Positions 52,406 through 60,741 of a DNA stretch of 64,000 nucleotides are shown piece by piece; positions within the stretch are counted from its first letter, which is position 1; the number at the start of each line of letters is the position of its first letter. The notes under the pieces are model-generated. The model did no database searches, was not told where the DNA came from, and saw only the letters and a program-made list of their open reading frames with translations. The translations under genes were made by a program, and so were the position numbers. Source of the DNA: a bacterium (GTDB taxonomy: Bacteria > Bacillota > Clostridia > Christensenellales > Aristaeellaceae); the NCBI GenBank assembly GCA_004563405.1, contig SFTH01000005.1:34741-98740 (forward strand), in the 5' to 3' direction.

Positions 52406-52434
52406 ATTATACGGCGCTGCGGTAGGAATGTCAA
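52406..52434 (-). promoter_or_regulatory. Promoter of hisS-aspS
   Basis: Minus strand: TTGACA (52434-52429), 17-base spacer, TATAAT (52411-52406); consensus at all twelve positions. Confidence 0.92.
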
Positions 52435-52543
52435 GGAAATCGGAGAAACTTAAAGTCCGGAGTCCGCGCTACAAAAGAAATTGCGCACGCAAACTTGCGT
52501 TTTTCACCGGCTTTCGGTATGATAGTTGCGGAGCGTGATACAA

Positions 52544-53743
52544 ATGACCGACAGACTCTATTACAACGATTCCTATTTGAAAGAATTTGACGCCGTGGTG
52601 GAGAAGGTTTCCGAACGCAACGGAAGGACGATACTCGCACTGAACCGTTCGGCGTTCTATCCCACCTCCGGCGGGCAGCCCTACGACGCCGGCACGCTGA
52701 ACGAAGCCCGTGTGACGGACGTGTTCGTGGATGCGGAGGGCGAGGTCTGGCATGAGGTGGACGCGAACTTTGCGGTGGGCGAGGCCGTCCACGGTTGCAT
52801 TGACTGGGCGCGGCGCTGGGATCACATGCAGCAGCATGGCGGAGAGCACATGATCGCCGGGGCGGTGTATGAGTTGACCGGAGGCATGACCATCGGACTG
52901 CACCTGGGCGCGGAATTCTCCAGCATTGACGTGGAATTTGCGGACGGCGCGACCCACATTTCCGATGAAATGATTGCCCGCATTGAGGACTGCGTGAATG
53001 CGCGGATTCAGCAGGATGCTCCCATCCGCTGCTGGTTCCCGGAGCCGCATGAGCTTTCGACGCTGCCGCTTCGAAAGCGGCCCACGGTGAAGGAGCATGT
53101 GCGCATCGTGGCTATGGGAGACTTCGAGATGGTAGCCTGCGGCGGCACTCATCCCTCCTCCACGGGTCAGATCGGCCTGGTGAAGATCGTGGGCGCCGCG
53201 CCCGCCCGGGGAAAGCTCCGGCTGAGCTTCGTCTGCGGTTGGCGGGCGGTGGAGGACTACCGGAAGAACTACGACTGCGCATGGGCGGCGGCGAATCTGC
53301 TCTCGACCCGGCCGGAGATGTTGACGCACAGCATCGGGAATCTTCAGTTGCGCTTGCGGGAAGCGGAGCTCGCGCTGGGCAGGCTGCGCAGGGAGAAGCT
53401 ATTTGGTGAGCTGGACGCGCTGCTTGCGGGCGCGCAGGTACTGCCGGGAGGCGGACGGTTGGTCTGCGCGGAGCTGGAGGCCGATGCAGGTCTTCTGAAG
53501 GATGCGGCTTCTAAGCTGATCGCCGCGGAGAGCGTCGTGGCGCTGCTCGCGGCGAAGGCGGGGGAGAAGTACAACTTTGTGTTCGCCCGGAGCGCTGACC
53601 TCAAGTATGCCATGGGCGCGTTGCTGTCGGGCGCGCTGAAGCCGCTTGGCGGAAAGGGCGGCGGGCGGCCGGATTTTGCCCAGGGCGGTGGGCCGCTGGA
53701 GGCGCTGGACGCGGCGCGCCGGACGCTGCTGGAGGAGGTTTGA
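52544..53743 (+). CDS. Alanyl-tRNA editing protein (AlaX-L type, with DHHA1)
   Basis: 399-aa trans-editing factor that hydrolyses mischarged Ser- or Gly-tRNA-Ala. N-terminal AlaRS-like domain (FYPTSGGQPYDAG), zinc motif HGGEHMIAG near residue 104 (HxxxH) and CGGTHPSSTGQIG near 203, then a C-terminal DHHA1 domain with GGKGGGRPDFAQGGG near 368. There is no aminoacylation domain. GCGGAG SD about 9 bases before ATG 52544. Two bases before a HAD gene. Confidence 0.9.
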   Translation: MTDRLYYNDSYLKEFDAVVEKVSERNGRTILALNRSAFYPTSGGQPYDAGTLNEARVTDVFVDAEGEVWHEVDANFAVGEAVHGCIDWARRWDHMQQHGGEHMIAGAVYELTGGMTIGLHLGAEFSSIDVEFADGATHISDEMIARIEDCVNARIQQDAPIRCWFPEPHELSTLPLRKRPTVKEHVRIVAMGDFEMVACGGTHPSSTGQIGLVKIVGAAPARGKLRLSFVCGWRAVEDYRKNYDCAWAAANLLSTRPEMLTHSIGNLQLRLREAELALGRLRREKLFGELDALLAGAQVLPGGGRLVCAELEADAGLLKDAASKLIAAESVVALLAAKAGEKYNFVFARSADLKYAMGALLSGALKPLGGKGGGRPDFAQGGGPLEALDAARRTLLEEV

Positions 53744-53746
53744 GGA

Positions 53747-54391
53747 ATGCGACCGAAGTTCAGGGCGGCTCTGTTTGATATGGACGGAACGCTGCTGTGC
53801 ACCATGCGCTACTGGCGCTTCTCCACGCTGGAGTTTCTGTTGGCGCACGACATCATTCCCACCGGGGAAGAACTGTCGCGCATGTATCTGACCTCCAGCA
53901 AGCGCCTCTGCGCGGAAATTCTGGAGGCGCATGGAAGGCACATGGAGCAGGCGAAGATCGTACAGGAGCTGGAGGGCTACATGCATCGCCACTACCTCTT
54001 CGACGCACACGCCAAGCCGTTCGTGGGAGAATACCTGAAAAAGCTTCAGGCATGCGGCGTTTCCATGTGCGTGGGCACGGGTACGCCCAGGGAGTATGCC
54101 CGGGACGGACTTCAGCGGCTGGGACTGGCGCAGTATTTTTCCTTTATCACGGATTGCTACGAATACGGCCTGACCAAGGCCGAGTCGGCTTACTTTGAAC
54201 TGATGGCGCAGAAGCTGGGCGTGGAGGCGGGGGAGATGTGCGTGTTTGAGGACGCGCTCTATTCCATTCGGAGCGCGAAGGCTGCCGGATGCCCGGTCAT
54301 CGCGCTGCTCGATCCGACGCAGATCAACGATCGCGCGGAGATCATACGCATTTCCGATTGCTGCATCGAAAGCTATGAGGAGCTTTTGTGA
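53747..54391 (+). CDS. HAD-superfamily phosphatase (beta-PGM/Gph-like)
   Basis: 214-aa cytosolic hydrolase. Motif I FDMDGTLLCTMRYW with the nucleophile and general-acid Asp at residues 11 and 13, a helical cap, motif II in VGTGTPREYA, motif III Lys in GLTKAESAYF and motif IV FEDALYSIRSAKAAG. The substrate is unknown; candidates are small phosphosugars. It is 3 bp from the AlaX gene and likely cotranscribed, and ends at a terminator. Confidence 0.88.
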   Translation: MRPKFRAALFDMDGTLLCTMRYWRFSTLEFLLAHDIIPTGEELSRMYLTSSKRLCAEILEAHGRHMEQAKIVQELEGYMHRHYLFDAHAKPFVGEYLKKLQACGVSMCVGTGTPREYARDGLQRLGLAQYFSFITDCYEYGLTKAESAYFELMAQKLGVEAGEMCVFEDALYSIRSAKAAGCPVIALLDPTQINDRAEIIRISDCCIESYEELL

Positions 54392-54402
54392 AACGGACGA
54401 AG

Positions 54403-54441
54403 AACAGCCTCTCCCGGCGGAGCGCGCCGGGGGAGGCTGTT
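54403..54441. terminator. Bidirectional terminator
   Basis: 17-bp stem (54403-54419 with 54425-54441, one wobble) between the convergent HAD and LysM genes. Confidence 0.8.
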
Positions 54442-54513
54442 GCATACCCCCGGGAGCGCGCGAGCGGGCGGCAGCCCTATCGCGCTTTAATTGTCTCCGG
54501 GGGCGTTCGTGCG

Positions 54514-55125
54514 TCAGGGCAGGCAGATGACCCGCCCGGGCAGGAAGTCGCCGGGGGCCAGCTCCGGGTTGGCCCGAAGCAGCTGGGAGGCGGTGGTGTT
54601 CAGCGTGCGCACGAGCGAGTAGAGGGTTTCGCCCTGTCCCATCACATAGGTGCGGCTTCCGTAGGTGCACATGCGACGGGTGCCGGAGGGCGGCGCACAG
54701 TAGACCGTACCTGCCGGCGGGCGGGACGTGGGGAGAGCGGGGTTTGCCGCGCGCATTGCGCTGTAAGAGACGTTGTTTTCCAGCAGCAGATCCGTGAAGG
54801 TCTGATTGCTGCGCACCGACAGGCGCTGATAGCCCGCCGGACAGAGCCGGGATGTGGGCGCGCAGCCCGAAGGCGGACAGCTCGGCTGCGAGGGTTGCGG
54901 GCGGCTGGGCTGGGGCGTGCTGGGGAGGGACGGCGTGGGCAGCCCCTCCGGTCCAATGCCGGGCATGGCGGGTTCGTTGAGGTCGGGAAGCTCCGGTTCA
55001 GCGGGAAGGGACGGCGTGGGCAGTCCCTCGGAGCCAATGCCGGGCATGGCGGGTTCGTTGAGGTCCGGAAACGATGGGGTGGAAAGCTCCCCGCCGGACG
55101 GATTTATTGAATTGCTTTGCGTCAT
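54514..55125 (-). CDS. LysM-repeat protein, possible spore coat protein
   Basis: 203 aa, no signal peptide and no TM. Residues about 20-75 are two copies of a 27-residue Pro/Gly-rich unit (PDLNEPAMPGIG, GLPTPSLP), then a Cys-Pro segment (CPPSGCAP). Two LysM-like domains follow (about 110-150 with VSYSAMRAANPAL, and 165-203 with MGQGETLYSLVRTLN and LRANPEL). Cytosolic LysM proteins without export signals are typical of SafA/CotE-type spore coat morphogens, assembled from the mother cell. Assignment to the coat is inference. ATG 55125 has AAGGAAG upstream. Confidence 0.7.
   Translation of the reverse strand: MTQSNSINPSGGELSTPSFPDLNEPAMPGIGSEGLPTPSLPAEPELPDLNEPAMPGIGPEGLPTPSLPSTPQPSRPQPSQPSCPPSGCAPTSRLCPAGYQRLSVRSNQTFTDLLLENNVSYSAMRAANPALPTSRPPAGTVYCAPPSGTRRMCTYGSRTYVMGQGETLYSLVRTLNTTASQLLRANPELAPGDFLPGRVICLP
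54907..55068 (-). repeat. Two tandem 81-bp units in the LysM gene
   Basis: Minus-strand units 55068-54988 and 54987-54907 encode the near-identical 27-residue repeats. About 60 of the first bases match closely at the DNA level, pointing to recent duplication. Confidence 0.85.
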
Positions 55126-55203
55126 GTAAGGCACTTCCTTTTTCTTGAATATGGATGCGCTCCACAATCCAGCTTATGCGTCCGGGCGGGAATGGTTCGT
55201 GTA

Positions 55204-57630
55204 CTATGCCAGGGAAGCGTTGAGCGCCTCCGCCAGCGCAGCAAATGTAATTTCGCCGCCTGCATAAGCGCGCGCGGTCGCTTCGGCCTGCGCCCACGCG
55301 TCCGGGTTTTCCCGGGCGGCAGAGGGTACGACGGTGAGATCGCCGGCCAGCGTACGCATCCGCGCAATCCACGCCGCGCAATTTGCGTCGTCCGTCATTG
55401 CGTTCGGTTCGCTGTACGCGTCAAAGACGCTGCGATCCTCGATGCTGGCGCTGTCGCTGAAATAGAGGCGGATGTAATCGTAAGCCAGCTCCCCGCGCGC
55501 CGATTCAGGGTTGACGACCGCCGCGATGCCGGAGCAGCGGCTGACGAGGGGACTTTGCGCATCAAAGCGCAGCGTGCGCGGGATTGCCCAGGGTTCATAG
55601 TTGTAGATGTCGTCCGAATAGAGCAGCGTGCCCTCGACGGTGTTGTCCGGCATGTCCCGGCGCGCGTAGCGGAAGGCGTCAAAGTCAATCTGCCGCCAGA
55701 GCGCAGCGAGGGATTCAAACCCTGGATCGCTGAAGTCCGCAGTTCGATTCTCATAACGGCACAGGCGAAGGTACGCGTTGCTGATGAGGTTGAAGAGCAT
55801 CCGGGAGAATTCGTCCGCGCTTGCATAGCTGTCGTTCAGGCAGAAGTCATGGGACTGCGGGCTCCGGGAGAGCTCGATCAGCAGATCCAAAAGCTCGGCC
55901 CAGGTTTCGGGAAGGGCGTCATCAGAGAGGTTCAGCACTTTCATAACGTTCGGATCAAAGCTGAAATCCGCGTAGGAGTAGCCGTAGAGGGGCACGGCGG
56001 CCAGCTTTCCGTCGCGAAAGATTTCGCGCTGAAGTCCGGAGTACATCCGTAAGGCGGCCCCGGTCAACTCGGGATCGTCTATCTCTGCATATGTCCCTGC
56101 GTCCAGCAGGTAGGGAAGCTCATCCAACGGAAGCAGCCACACGTCCGCCTGACTCTGCCCGGCGAGGATCGCGTCCAGATAGGTCCCGTCCTTTATGCTG
56201 TCCGCAAAGCAGGGATCGCCCACAAGATTTATGCCGGGATGCGACTCGGCAAAGCGCGTCTCCACAAAGTAATTGCCGCCATGGCCGTCGACGCACAACT
56301 GCGTGATTTCCGCCTGTTCGTCGCTCAGGACGTAGATCTGCGCATTCATGTCGTTTACGATGGCCAGCGTGCTGTCGTCGATGAGCACGGCGCTTCCGTA
56401 GGTCTGGCCGGTGGTTGCGATCGGATGGGCCAGGGACGGGTCGGAGATGGGCGCGCCGTAAACGCAGCGCTCCTGAAGGAAGTAGAGGGTGTCTCCCGCT
56501 GAATTCACGGCGAATGCGCAGGCACGGGCGTTGCCCTTGTAGGGAAGCCCGGAGAGGGGCGATAGGCTGCCGTCCGCTTCGATGCGCAGGATGCGGGTGG
56601 TTTGCACCGCGTCCTCGGAGAGGGCGAGGTAGGCGCGGCCGTCCCGCCCTGAAAACGCGGACAGGGCGCCCTCCCAGCCGAGGTAGTTCCCCTCGGGCAG
56701 CACGATCTCATCCAGCGCGCCCGTGACCGGATTGTAGCGCAGTAGACCGCAATGGGACTCGCCGCTCCAGCCTTCAGACGGGTAGCTCCATTCATAGAGC
56801 AGATAAAGGGAATCTCCATCCGCGCAGAAGCACTGCACCGCTGCGCTCGTGGGCTTTCGGGTATCATTGCCAAACAGGTTCTTCAGATTCAGGGTGCGCG
56901 GCGCTTCGACGGCATAGCCGTCTTCGGAGAAGCGCACCCTGCCGATGCTGTAAGAGGCGCAGACGGCGTCGTTTGCGTCTCCGCCAAACCAGTCGGCGTC
57001 CGCGTCCTCGGCGCAGAGCGCGTAAAGGCCGTCGCCGAAGGCAGTCAGGTTCATCAGTTCGCGATCTTCCGATCCGGTTTTTTTGTACACGCCGTATTGC
57101 GACGCGCCGGGCGTCTGAACGTAGATGTCGTCGTCGGAGTTTACGCCTCCGGCGAGGTACAGCGCATCTCCCAGAGAAGCGCCGCCGCGGAAACCGGAGA
57201 GGGGCTCGTCGCCCCAATACCGGGTGGGCACGCTGTTCTTTCCGCTTTCGGCGGCAAAGATGTTCATCTCCTCGTAGATCTCCGCGTGCAGCACGCCTGC
57301 CGCCCAGCTACGGGCGGCGGGAGAGGCCGCGAGGGCCACGCCCATGCCGACGGCTAGCACGGCGATCAGACAGGCGACCGCCTGGGCGGCGCGGGGCAGA
57401 ATGTGTACGGCGGCCTGGCGCGCGGCGCGGCGATGGGCGCGGCGGCGCAGGTTGCGGGCAAATTCGAGCTGCCGGGGATCTTTATGCCCGGCGCGAACGG
57501 TTTCCATTGTGTATTTCATGATTTCCTCCTCCTCCAGTTGCAGAAACGCAGCGCGGAGAATTGCGGCGTCGCAGCCCTCGGAGATGGCGGCGCGGCTGTG
57601 GTTGGGAATCTTGCAGAACTCATTGACCAT
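55204..57630 (-). CDS. Anti-sigma-like membrane protein with extracellular propeller-like and solute-binding-protein-like domains
   Basis: Up to 808 aa. A cytosolic basic N-terminus (about 1-80), one TM helix (about 83-103), then some 700 extracellular residues. The first part (about 125-430) has repeated GDALYLAGG, GDGLYALCAED and GDSLYLLYEW motifs, suggesting beta-propeller blades. The second (about 440-808) resembles a family-1 solute-binding protein: GGNYFVETRFAESHPGINL, ADVWLLPLDELPYLLDAG and a helical C-terminal lobe. It overlaps the ECF sigma gene by 11 bp, so it is its probable anti-sigma factor. Two starts have strong SDs: ATG 57630 (AGGAGG, 9 bases) and in-frame ATG 57519 (GGAGGAGGAGG, 5-6 bases). 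No zinc-finger HxxxCxxC motif is seen. Confidence 0.72.
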   Translation of the reverse strand: MVNEFCKIPNHSRAAISEGCDAAILRAAFLQLEEEEIMKYTMETVRAGHKDPRQLEFARNLRRRAHRRAARQAAVHILPRAAQAVACLIAVLAVGMGVALAASPAARSWAAGVLHAEIYEEMNIFAAESGKNSVPTRYWGDEPLSGFRGGASLGDALYLAGGVNSDDDIYVQTPGASQYGVYKKTGSEDRELMNLTAFGDGLYALCAEDADADWFGGDANDAVCASYSIGRVRFSEDGYAVEAPRTLNLKNLFGNDTRKPTSAAVQCFCADGDSLYLLYEWSYPSEGWSGESHCGLLRYNPVTGALDEIVLPEGNYLGWEGALSAFSGRDGRAYLALSEDAVQTTRILRIEADGSLSPLSGLPYKGNARACAFAVNSAGDTLYFLQERCVYGAPISDPSLAHPIATTGQTYGSAVLIDDSTLAIVNDMNAQIYVLSDEQAEITQLCVDGHGGNYFVETRFAESHPGINLVGDPCFADSIKDGTYLDAILAGQSQADVWLLPLDELPYLLDAGTYAEIDDPELTGAALRMYSGLQREIFRDGKLAAVPLYGYSYADFSFDPNVMKVLNLSDDALPETWAELLDLLIELSRSPQSHDFCLNDSYASADEFSRMLFNLISNAYLRLCRYENRTADFSDPGFESLAALWRQIDFDAFRYARRDMPDNTVEGTLLYSDDIYNYEPWAIPRTLRFDAQSPLVSRCSGIAAVVNPESARGELAYDYIRLYFSDSASIEDRSVFDAYSEPNAMTDDANCAAWIARMRTLAGDLTVVPSAARENPDAWAQAEATARAYAGGEITFAALAEALNASLA

Positions 57631-58180
57631 CGCTTTCCACCTCCTGAAGCAACGCGCCCAGCTTCCGGCGCGCGCGGTTGACGCGGCTGCGCAGGCTGTC
57701 CCGGCTGACGCCCAACAGTTGCGCAATTTCAGCGTCGCTCATTTCGTCAAAGTACTTCATCTTCAAAAGCTCCCGCTCTGCGGCTGCAAGCCGCTTGAGC
57801 GCAGCCGCCACGGCCTGAATCTGTTCACTGCGGATGAGAGCGGCGTCCACCGCCGCAGAATCGTCCGACACGCCGTCAAGGCGCTCCTGGGGATCTGCGA
57901 AGCGGTCGAGCTTCGAATCCCTTCTGAGTCGGTCGATGGCCGCGTTGCGGGCGCAGGTGAGCAGATAGGAGCGCTGCGAGGCGGCGTTGCAGGCCTTCAG
58001 CGTGGGGATGCGGTCGAGGATGCGGAGCATGGCTGTCTCCACCGCATCCTCGGCTTCTGCGTGGCTTTTGAGGATGCTCCGTGCCTTCTTGTACATCAGG
58101 CCGTAGTTTTTCAGGTAGAGCTGCTCTACAAAGCTGCGGTCGTCCTCGTTGTCGAGGGCGGCGAGGATGCATGCAATCAT
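57620..58180 (-). CDS. ECF-family sigma factor
   Basis: 186 aa. Region 2 (about 20-85) with YLKNYGLMYKKARSIL and AEAEDAVETAMLRIL; region 4 (about 130-180) with LLKMKYFDEMSDAEIAQLLG and VSRDSLRSRVNRARRKL as the -35-binding helix-turn-helix. No extracytoplasmic C-terminal extension. ATG 58180 has GGAGAGAG upstream; the frame extends to 58315 over the NUDIX terminator and is not used. Paired with the overlapping transmembrane gene. Its promoter could not be identified, so autoregulation is unproven. Confidence 0.9.
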   Translation of the reverse strand: MIACILAALDNEDDRSFVEQLYLKNYGLMYKKARSILKSHAEAEDAVETAMLRILDRIPTLKACNAASQRSYLLTCARNAAIDRLRRDSKLDRFADPQERLDGVSDDSAAVDAALIRSEQIQAVAAALKRLAAAERELLKMKYFDEMSDAEIAQLLGVSRDSLRSRVNRARRKLGALLQEVESDGQ

Positions 58181-58283
58181 TTTTCTCTCTCCTTTTCTGT
58201 GCGCACACCTGATAGACGCGCGAAGGCAACAATCCGAACGCGGAATCCGGCGGGAACGGAAGTTTTTTTCGCGCGCACGCAAT

Positions 58284-58313
58284 AAAAAAGGAACGGAAGC
58301 AGATGTCCGTTCC
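58284..58313 (-). terminator. Terminator of the NUDIX gene
   Basis: 8-bp stem GGAACGGA/TCCGTTCC (58306-58313 with 58290-58297), followed on the minus strand by six T (58289-58284). Confidence 0.85.
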
Positions 58314-58325
58314 ATGCTGTGCGAA

Positions 58326-58775
58326 TCAGCGCTCCTTTTCGGAGCCGATGTATATGGTTTCTCCGTAGCCGGTCAGGCTGCGCAGATTGTCCCTTATGGC
58401 GCGTGGAAAGAGGTTGCGGTTGGGAACCTCCTTCAGGGGAATCCAGTCCGTGCCGATCTGAAATCGGTCGGTCTCGGAGGGCTCGGCGCGCTCGCCGCTG
58501 TCCAGGCGGCAGAGGAAGATGAAGTAGATCTTGTGGCACTGCCCCTCGTCCCGTCCCGTGGAGACCCGCTCATAGATGCCGGAGAGCCGCAGGGGCGTGA
58601 CGGAGTAGCCCGTCTCCTCCAACAGCTCCCGCCGGACGGTCTCCGTGAGCATTTCGCCGGTGCGCTGGCCGCCACCGGGCAGCGTGAAGTATTCTCCGAA
58701 GCGGGAATGGCAGCGGTTAACGAGGAGCTTCCCGTTGTTGATCACCACGGCCTTGGCAGAATTGCGTGCGGACAA
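58326..58775 (-). CDS. NUDIX hydrolase
   Basis: About 149 aa. The Nudix box GGGQRTGEMLTETVRRELLE then ETGY (G-x5-E-x7-RE-x2-EE-x-G) is complete, near residues 39-62. It hydrolyses a nucleoside-diphosphate-linked substrate, not specified. Start uncertain: TTG 58775 has GAGGGG 9 bases upstream; TTG 58781 is also possible; no ATG fits. Monocistronic. Confidence 0.85.
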   Translation of the reverse strand: MSARNSAKAVVINNGKLLVNRCHSRFGEYFTLPGGGQRTGEMLTETVRRELLEETGYSVTPLRLSGIYERVSTGRDEGQCHKIYFIFLCRLDSGERAEPSETDRFQIGTDWIPLKEVPNRNLFPRAIRDNLRSLTGYGETIYIGSEKER

Positions 58776-58953
58776 GGACAACCACCCCTCGCTGGAAAAA
58801 AGTATGAAATCATTATACCGCTTCCATTGCAAAAATACAAGATGGAGCCGCAGCAATTTCGGCTGCTTTGGTCATGGCGCGGGGAAATCCCTCGGGAGAG
58901 TTCGACATCAATGTTAACGAATGTTAAGGATTTGCGAATAAAATGTTGTTTGG

Positions 58954-58982
58954 TTGATTCTTCATGTCCGGGCTGTTACAAT
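58954..58982 (+). promoter_or_regulatory. Promoter of the dehydrogenase operon
   Basis: TTGATT at 58954, 17-base spacer, TACAAT at 58977, about 60 bases before the E2 gene. Confidence 0.7.
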
Positions 58983-59043
58983 AAAGATATGCAGGTATGT
59001 ATGCCTGAAGTATGGAAAATCAGAACAGGAGGATGCAACGAAT

Positions 59044-60690
59044 ATGGCAGTTCCAGTCATTATGCCGAGACAGGGCAATACTGTCGAAAGCTGTGTCATC
59101 AACGAATTCAAGAAGCACCCGGGCGATGCGGTCGCCGTGGGCGACGTGCTCTTCACCTATGAGACCGACAAGGCCGCTTTCGAGGAGGAGGCCAAGGTCG
59201 CGGGTACGCTGCTGGCCAACTTCTTTGAGGAGGGCGACGACGTTCCCTGCCTGTACAACGTCTGCGTCATCGGCAATCCCGGCGAAGACTTCGAGCAGTT
59301 CCGTCCCACCGAGGATGGCAACCCCGACGTCGCTGCCGCCGCAGCTCCGGCTGCCGCCGCTGCGCCTGCCGCAGCTGCCGCCGCACCTGCGGGCGGTTGG
59401 AAGGGCAACGCGGTCCCGGTGATCATGCCCCGCCAGGGCAACACCGTGGAGAGCTGCGTCATCAACGAGTTCGTAAAGAAGCCCGGCGATAAGGTCGAAG
59501 TGGGCGACGTGCTTTTTACCTATGAGACCGACAAGGCTGCCTTCGAGGAGCAGGCCACCGTCGCGGGTACGCTGCTGGCCAACTTCTTCGAGGAGGGCGA
59601 CGACGTTCCCTGCCTGTGGAACGTGTGCGTCATCGGTAACCCCGGAGACGACTTTGAGCAGTTCCGCCCCACCGAGGACGGCAACCCCGATCTCAGCGCT
59701 CCCGCCGCCGAGGCTGCGCCCGCAGCCGTCGAGGCCGCGCCCGCCGCGGAGATCGCCGAGCCCGCCGTGCAGATGGGTAAGATCAGAATCTCTCCCCGCG
59801 CCAAGGCGCTGGCCGAAAAGAGCAAGGCGGATCTGTCCCAGGTCGTGCCCACCGGCCCCGATGGCCGCGTGATCGAGCGCGACGTGCAGGCGCTGATTGA
59901 CGCCGGCAAGATCGTCGGCGCGACCGTCGCCGCCGAGGCCGCCGCACCCGCCGCGCCCGTGGAGCTGGGCGTGCCCTGCGACGACAGCTACACCGAGCCG
60001 ATGACCAACATCCGCAAGATGATCGCCAAGTCCATGGTCGCATCCCTGTCCACCATGGCGCAGCTAACCCACAACATCTCCTACGACGCCACCGAGGTCA
60101 AGGCGGCCCGCGCGCTCTACAAGGCGAAGGGCGAGGCCTTCGGCATGGACAAGATCTCCATCAACGACATCATCATGTACGTCGTGGCCCGCACGCTGAC
60201 CATGCCTGAGCATCGCGCGCTGAACGCGAACCTCGTGGACGACGGCAAGACCATGAAGTACTTCCGCGGCGTGCACCTGGGCATGGCGGTGGATACCGAT
60301 CGCGGCCTGATGGTGCCCACCATCTTCAACGCCGACAAGATGACCCTCAAGGAGCTCTCCGACACCGCCAAGAAGCTGGCCAAGGAGTGCAAGGAGGGCA
60401 AGATCAACCCCGATTACCTCCAGGGCGCTTCCTTCACCGTATCCAACATCGGTGTGTATGGCATTGAGTCCTTCACGCCCGTTGTGAACCCGCCGCAGAC
60501 CGGCATCCTGGGCGTTTGCGCCATGAAGGACGCCTTCCGCATGGTCAACGGTCAGATTGAGGTCTATCCCAGCATGAACCTCTCCCTGAGCTACGACCAC
60601 CGAGCGCTGGACGGCTCCCCGGCCTCCAAGTTCCTGAAGGATCTCAAGACCAACCTGGAGAATTACAACCTGATTCTGGCCAAGGGTTGA
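59044..60690 (+). CDS. pdhC: 2-oxo acid dehydrogenase E2 (dihydrolipoamide acetyltransferase), two lipoyl domains
   Basis: 548-aa core of a pyruvate-dehydrogenase-type complex. Two near-identical lipoyl domains (residues about 2-80 and 122-200), each with YETDKAAFEE carrying the lipoyl-Lys, joined by Ala-Pro-rich linkers. A peripheral-subunit-binding domain (about 248-290; RISPRAKALAEKSKADLSQV) and a catalytic domain (about 325-548) ending in SYDHRALDGSPASKFL with the His-x3-Asp-Gly site. AGGAGG SD before ATG 59044. It is the first gene, upstream of the E1 gene, the reverse of the common E1-E2 order. Confidence 0.93.
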   Translation: MAVPVIMPRQGNTVESCVINEFKKHPGDAVAVGDVLFTYETDKAAFEEEAKVAGTLLANFFEEGDDVPCLYNVCVIGNPGEDFEQFRPTEDGNPDVAAAAAPAAAAAPAAAAAAPAGGWKGNAVPVIMPRQGNTVESCVINEFVKKPGDKVEVGDVLFTYETDKAAFEEQATVAGTLLANFFEEGDDVPCLWNVCVIGNPGDDFEQFRPTEDGNPDLSAPAAEAAPAAVEAAPAAEIAEPAVQMGKIRISPRAKALAEKSKADLSQVVPTGPDGRVIERDVQALIDAGKIVGATVAAEAAAPAAPVELGVPCDDSYTEPMTNIRKMIAKSMVASLSTMAQLTHNISYDATEVKAARALYKAKGEAFGMDKISINDIIMYVVARTLTMPEHRALNANLVDDGKTMKYFRGVHLGMAVDTDRGLMVPTIFNADKMTLKELSDTAKKLAKECKEGKINPDYLQGASFTVSNIGVYGIESFTPVVNPPQTGILGVCAMKDAFRMVNGQIEVYPSMNLSLSYDHRALDGSPASKFLKDLKTNLENYNLILAKG

Positions 60691-60741
60691 TCAAGCGTTT
60701 CAAGTCCATCCAACATCCGATTAAAAGGAGTGTAATGCCAA

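Noticed and set aside
54907..55068. CRISPR-like repeats
   Set aside because: Only two tandem units with no spacers; they are in-frame protein repeats.
58181..58283. ECF-type autoregulatory promoter before the sigma gene
   Set aside because: No GGAAC-type -35 with a matching -10 at the right spacing could be identified; the TTCCG runs belong to the NUDIX terminator and nearby sequence.
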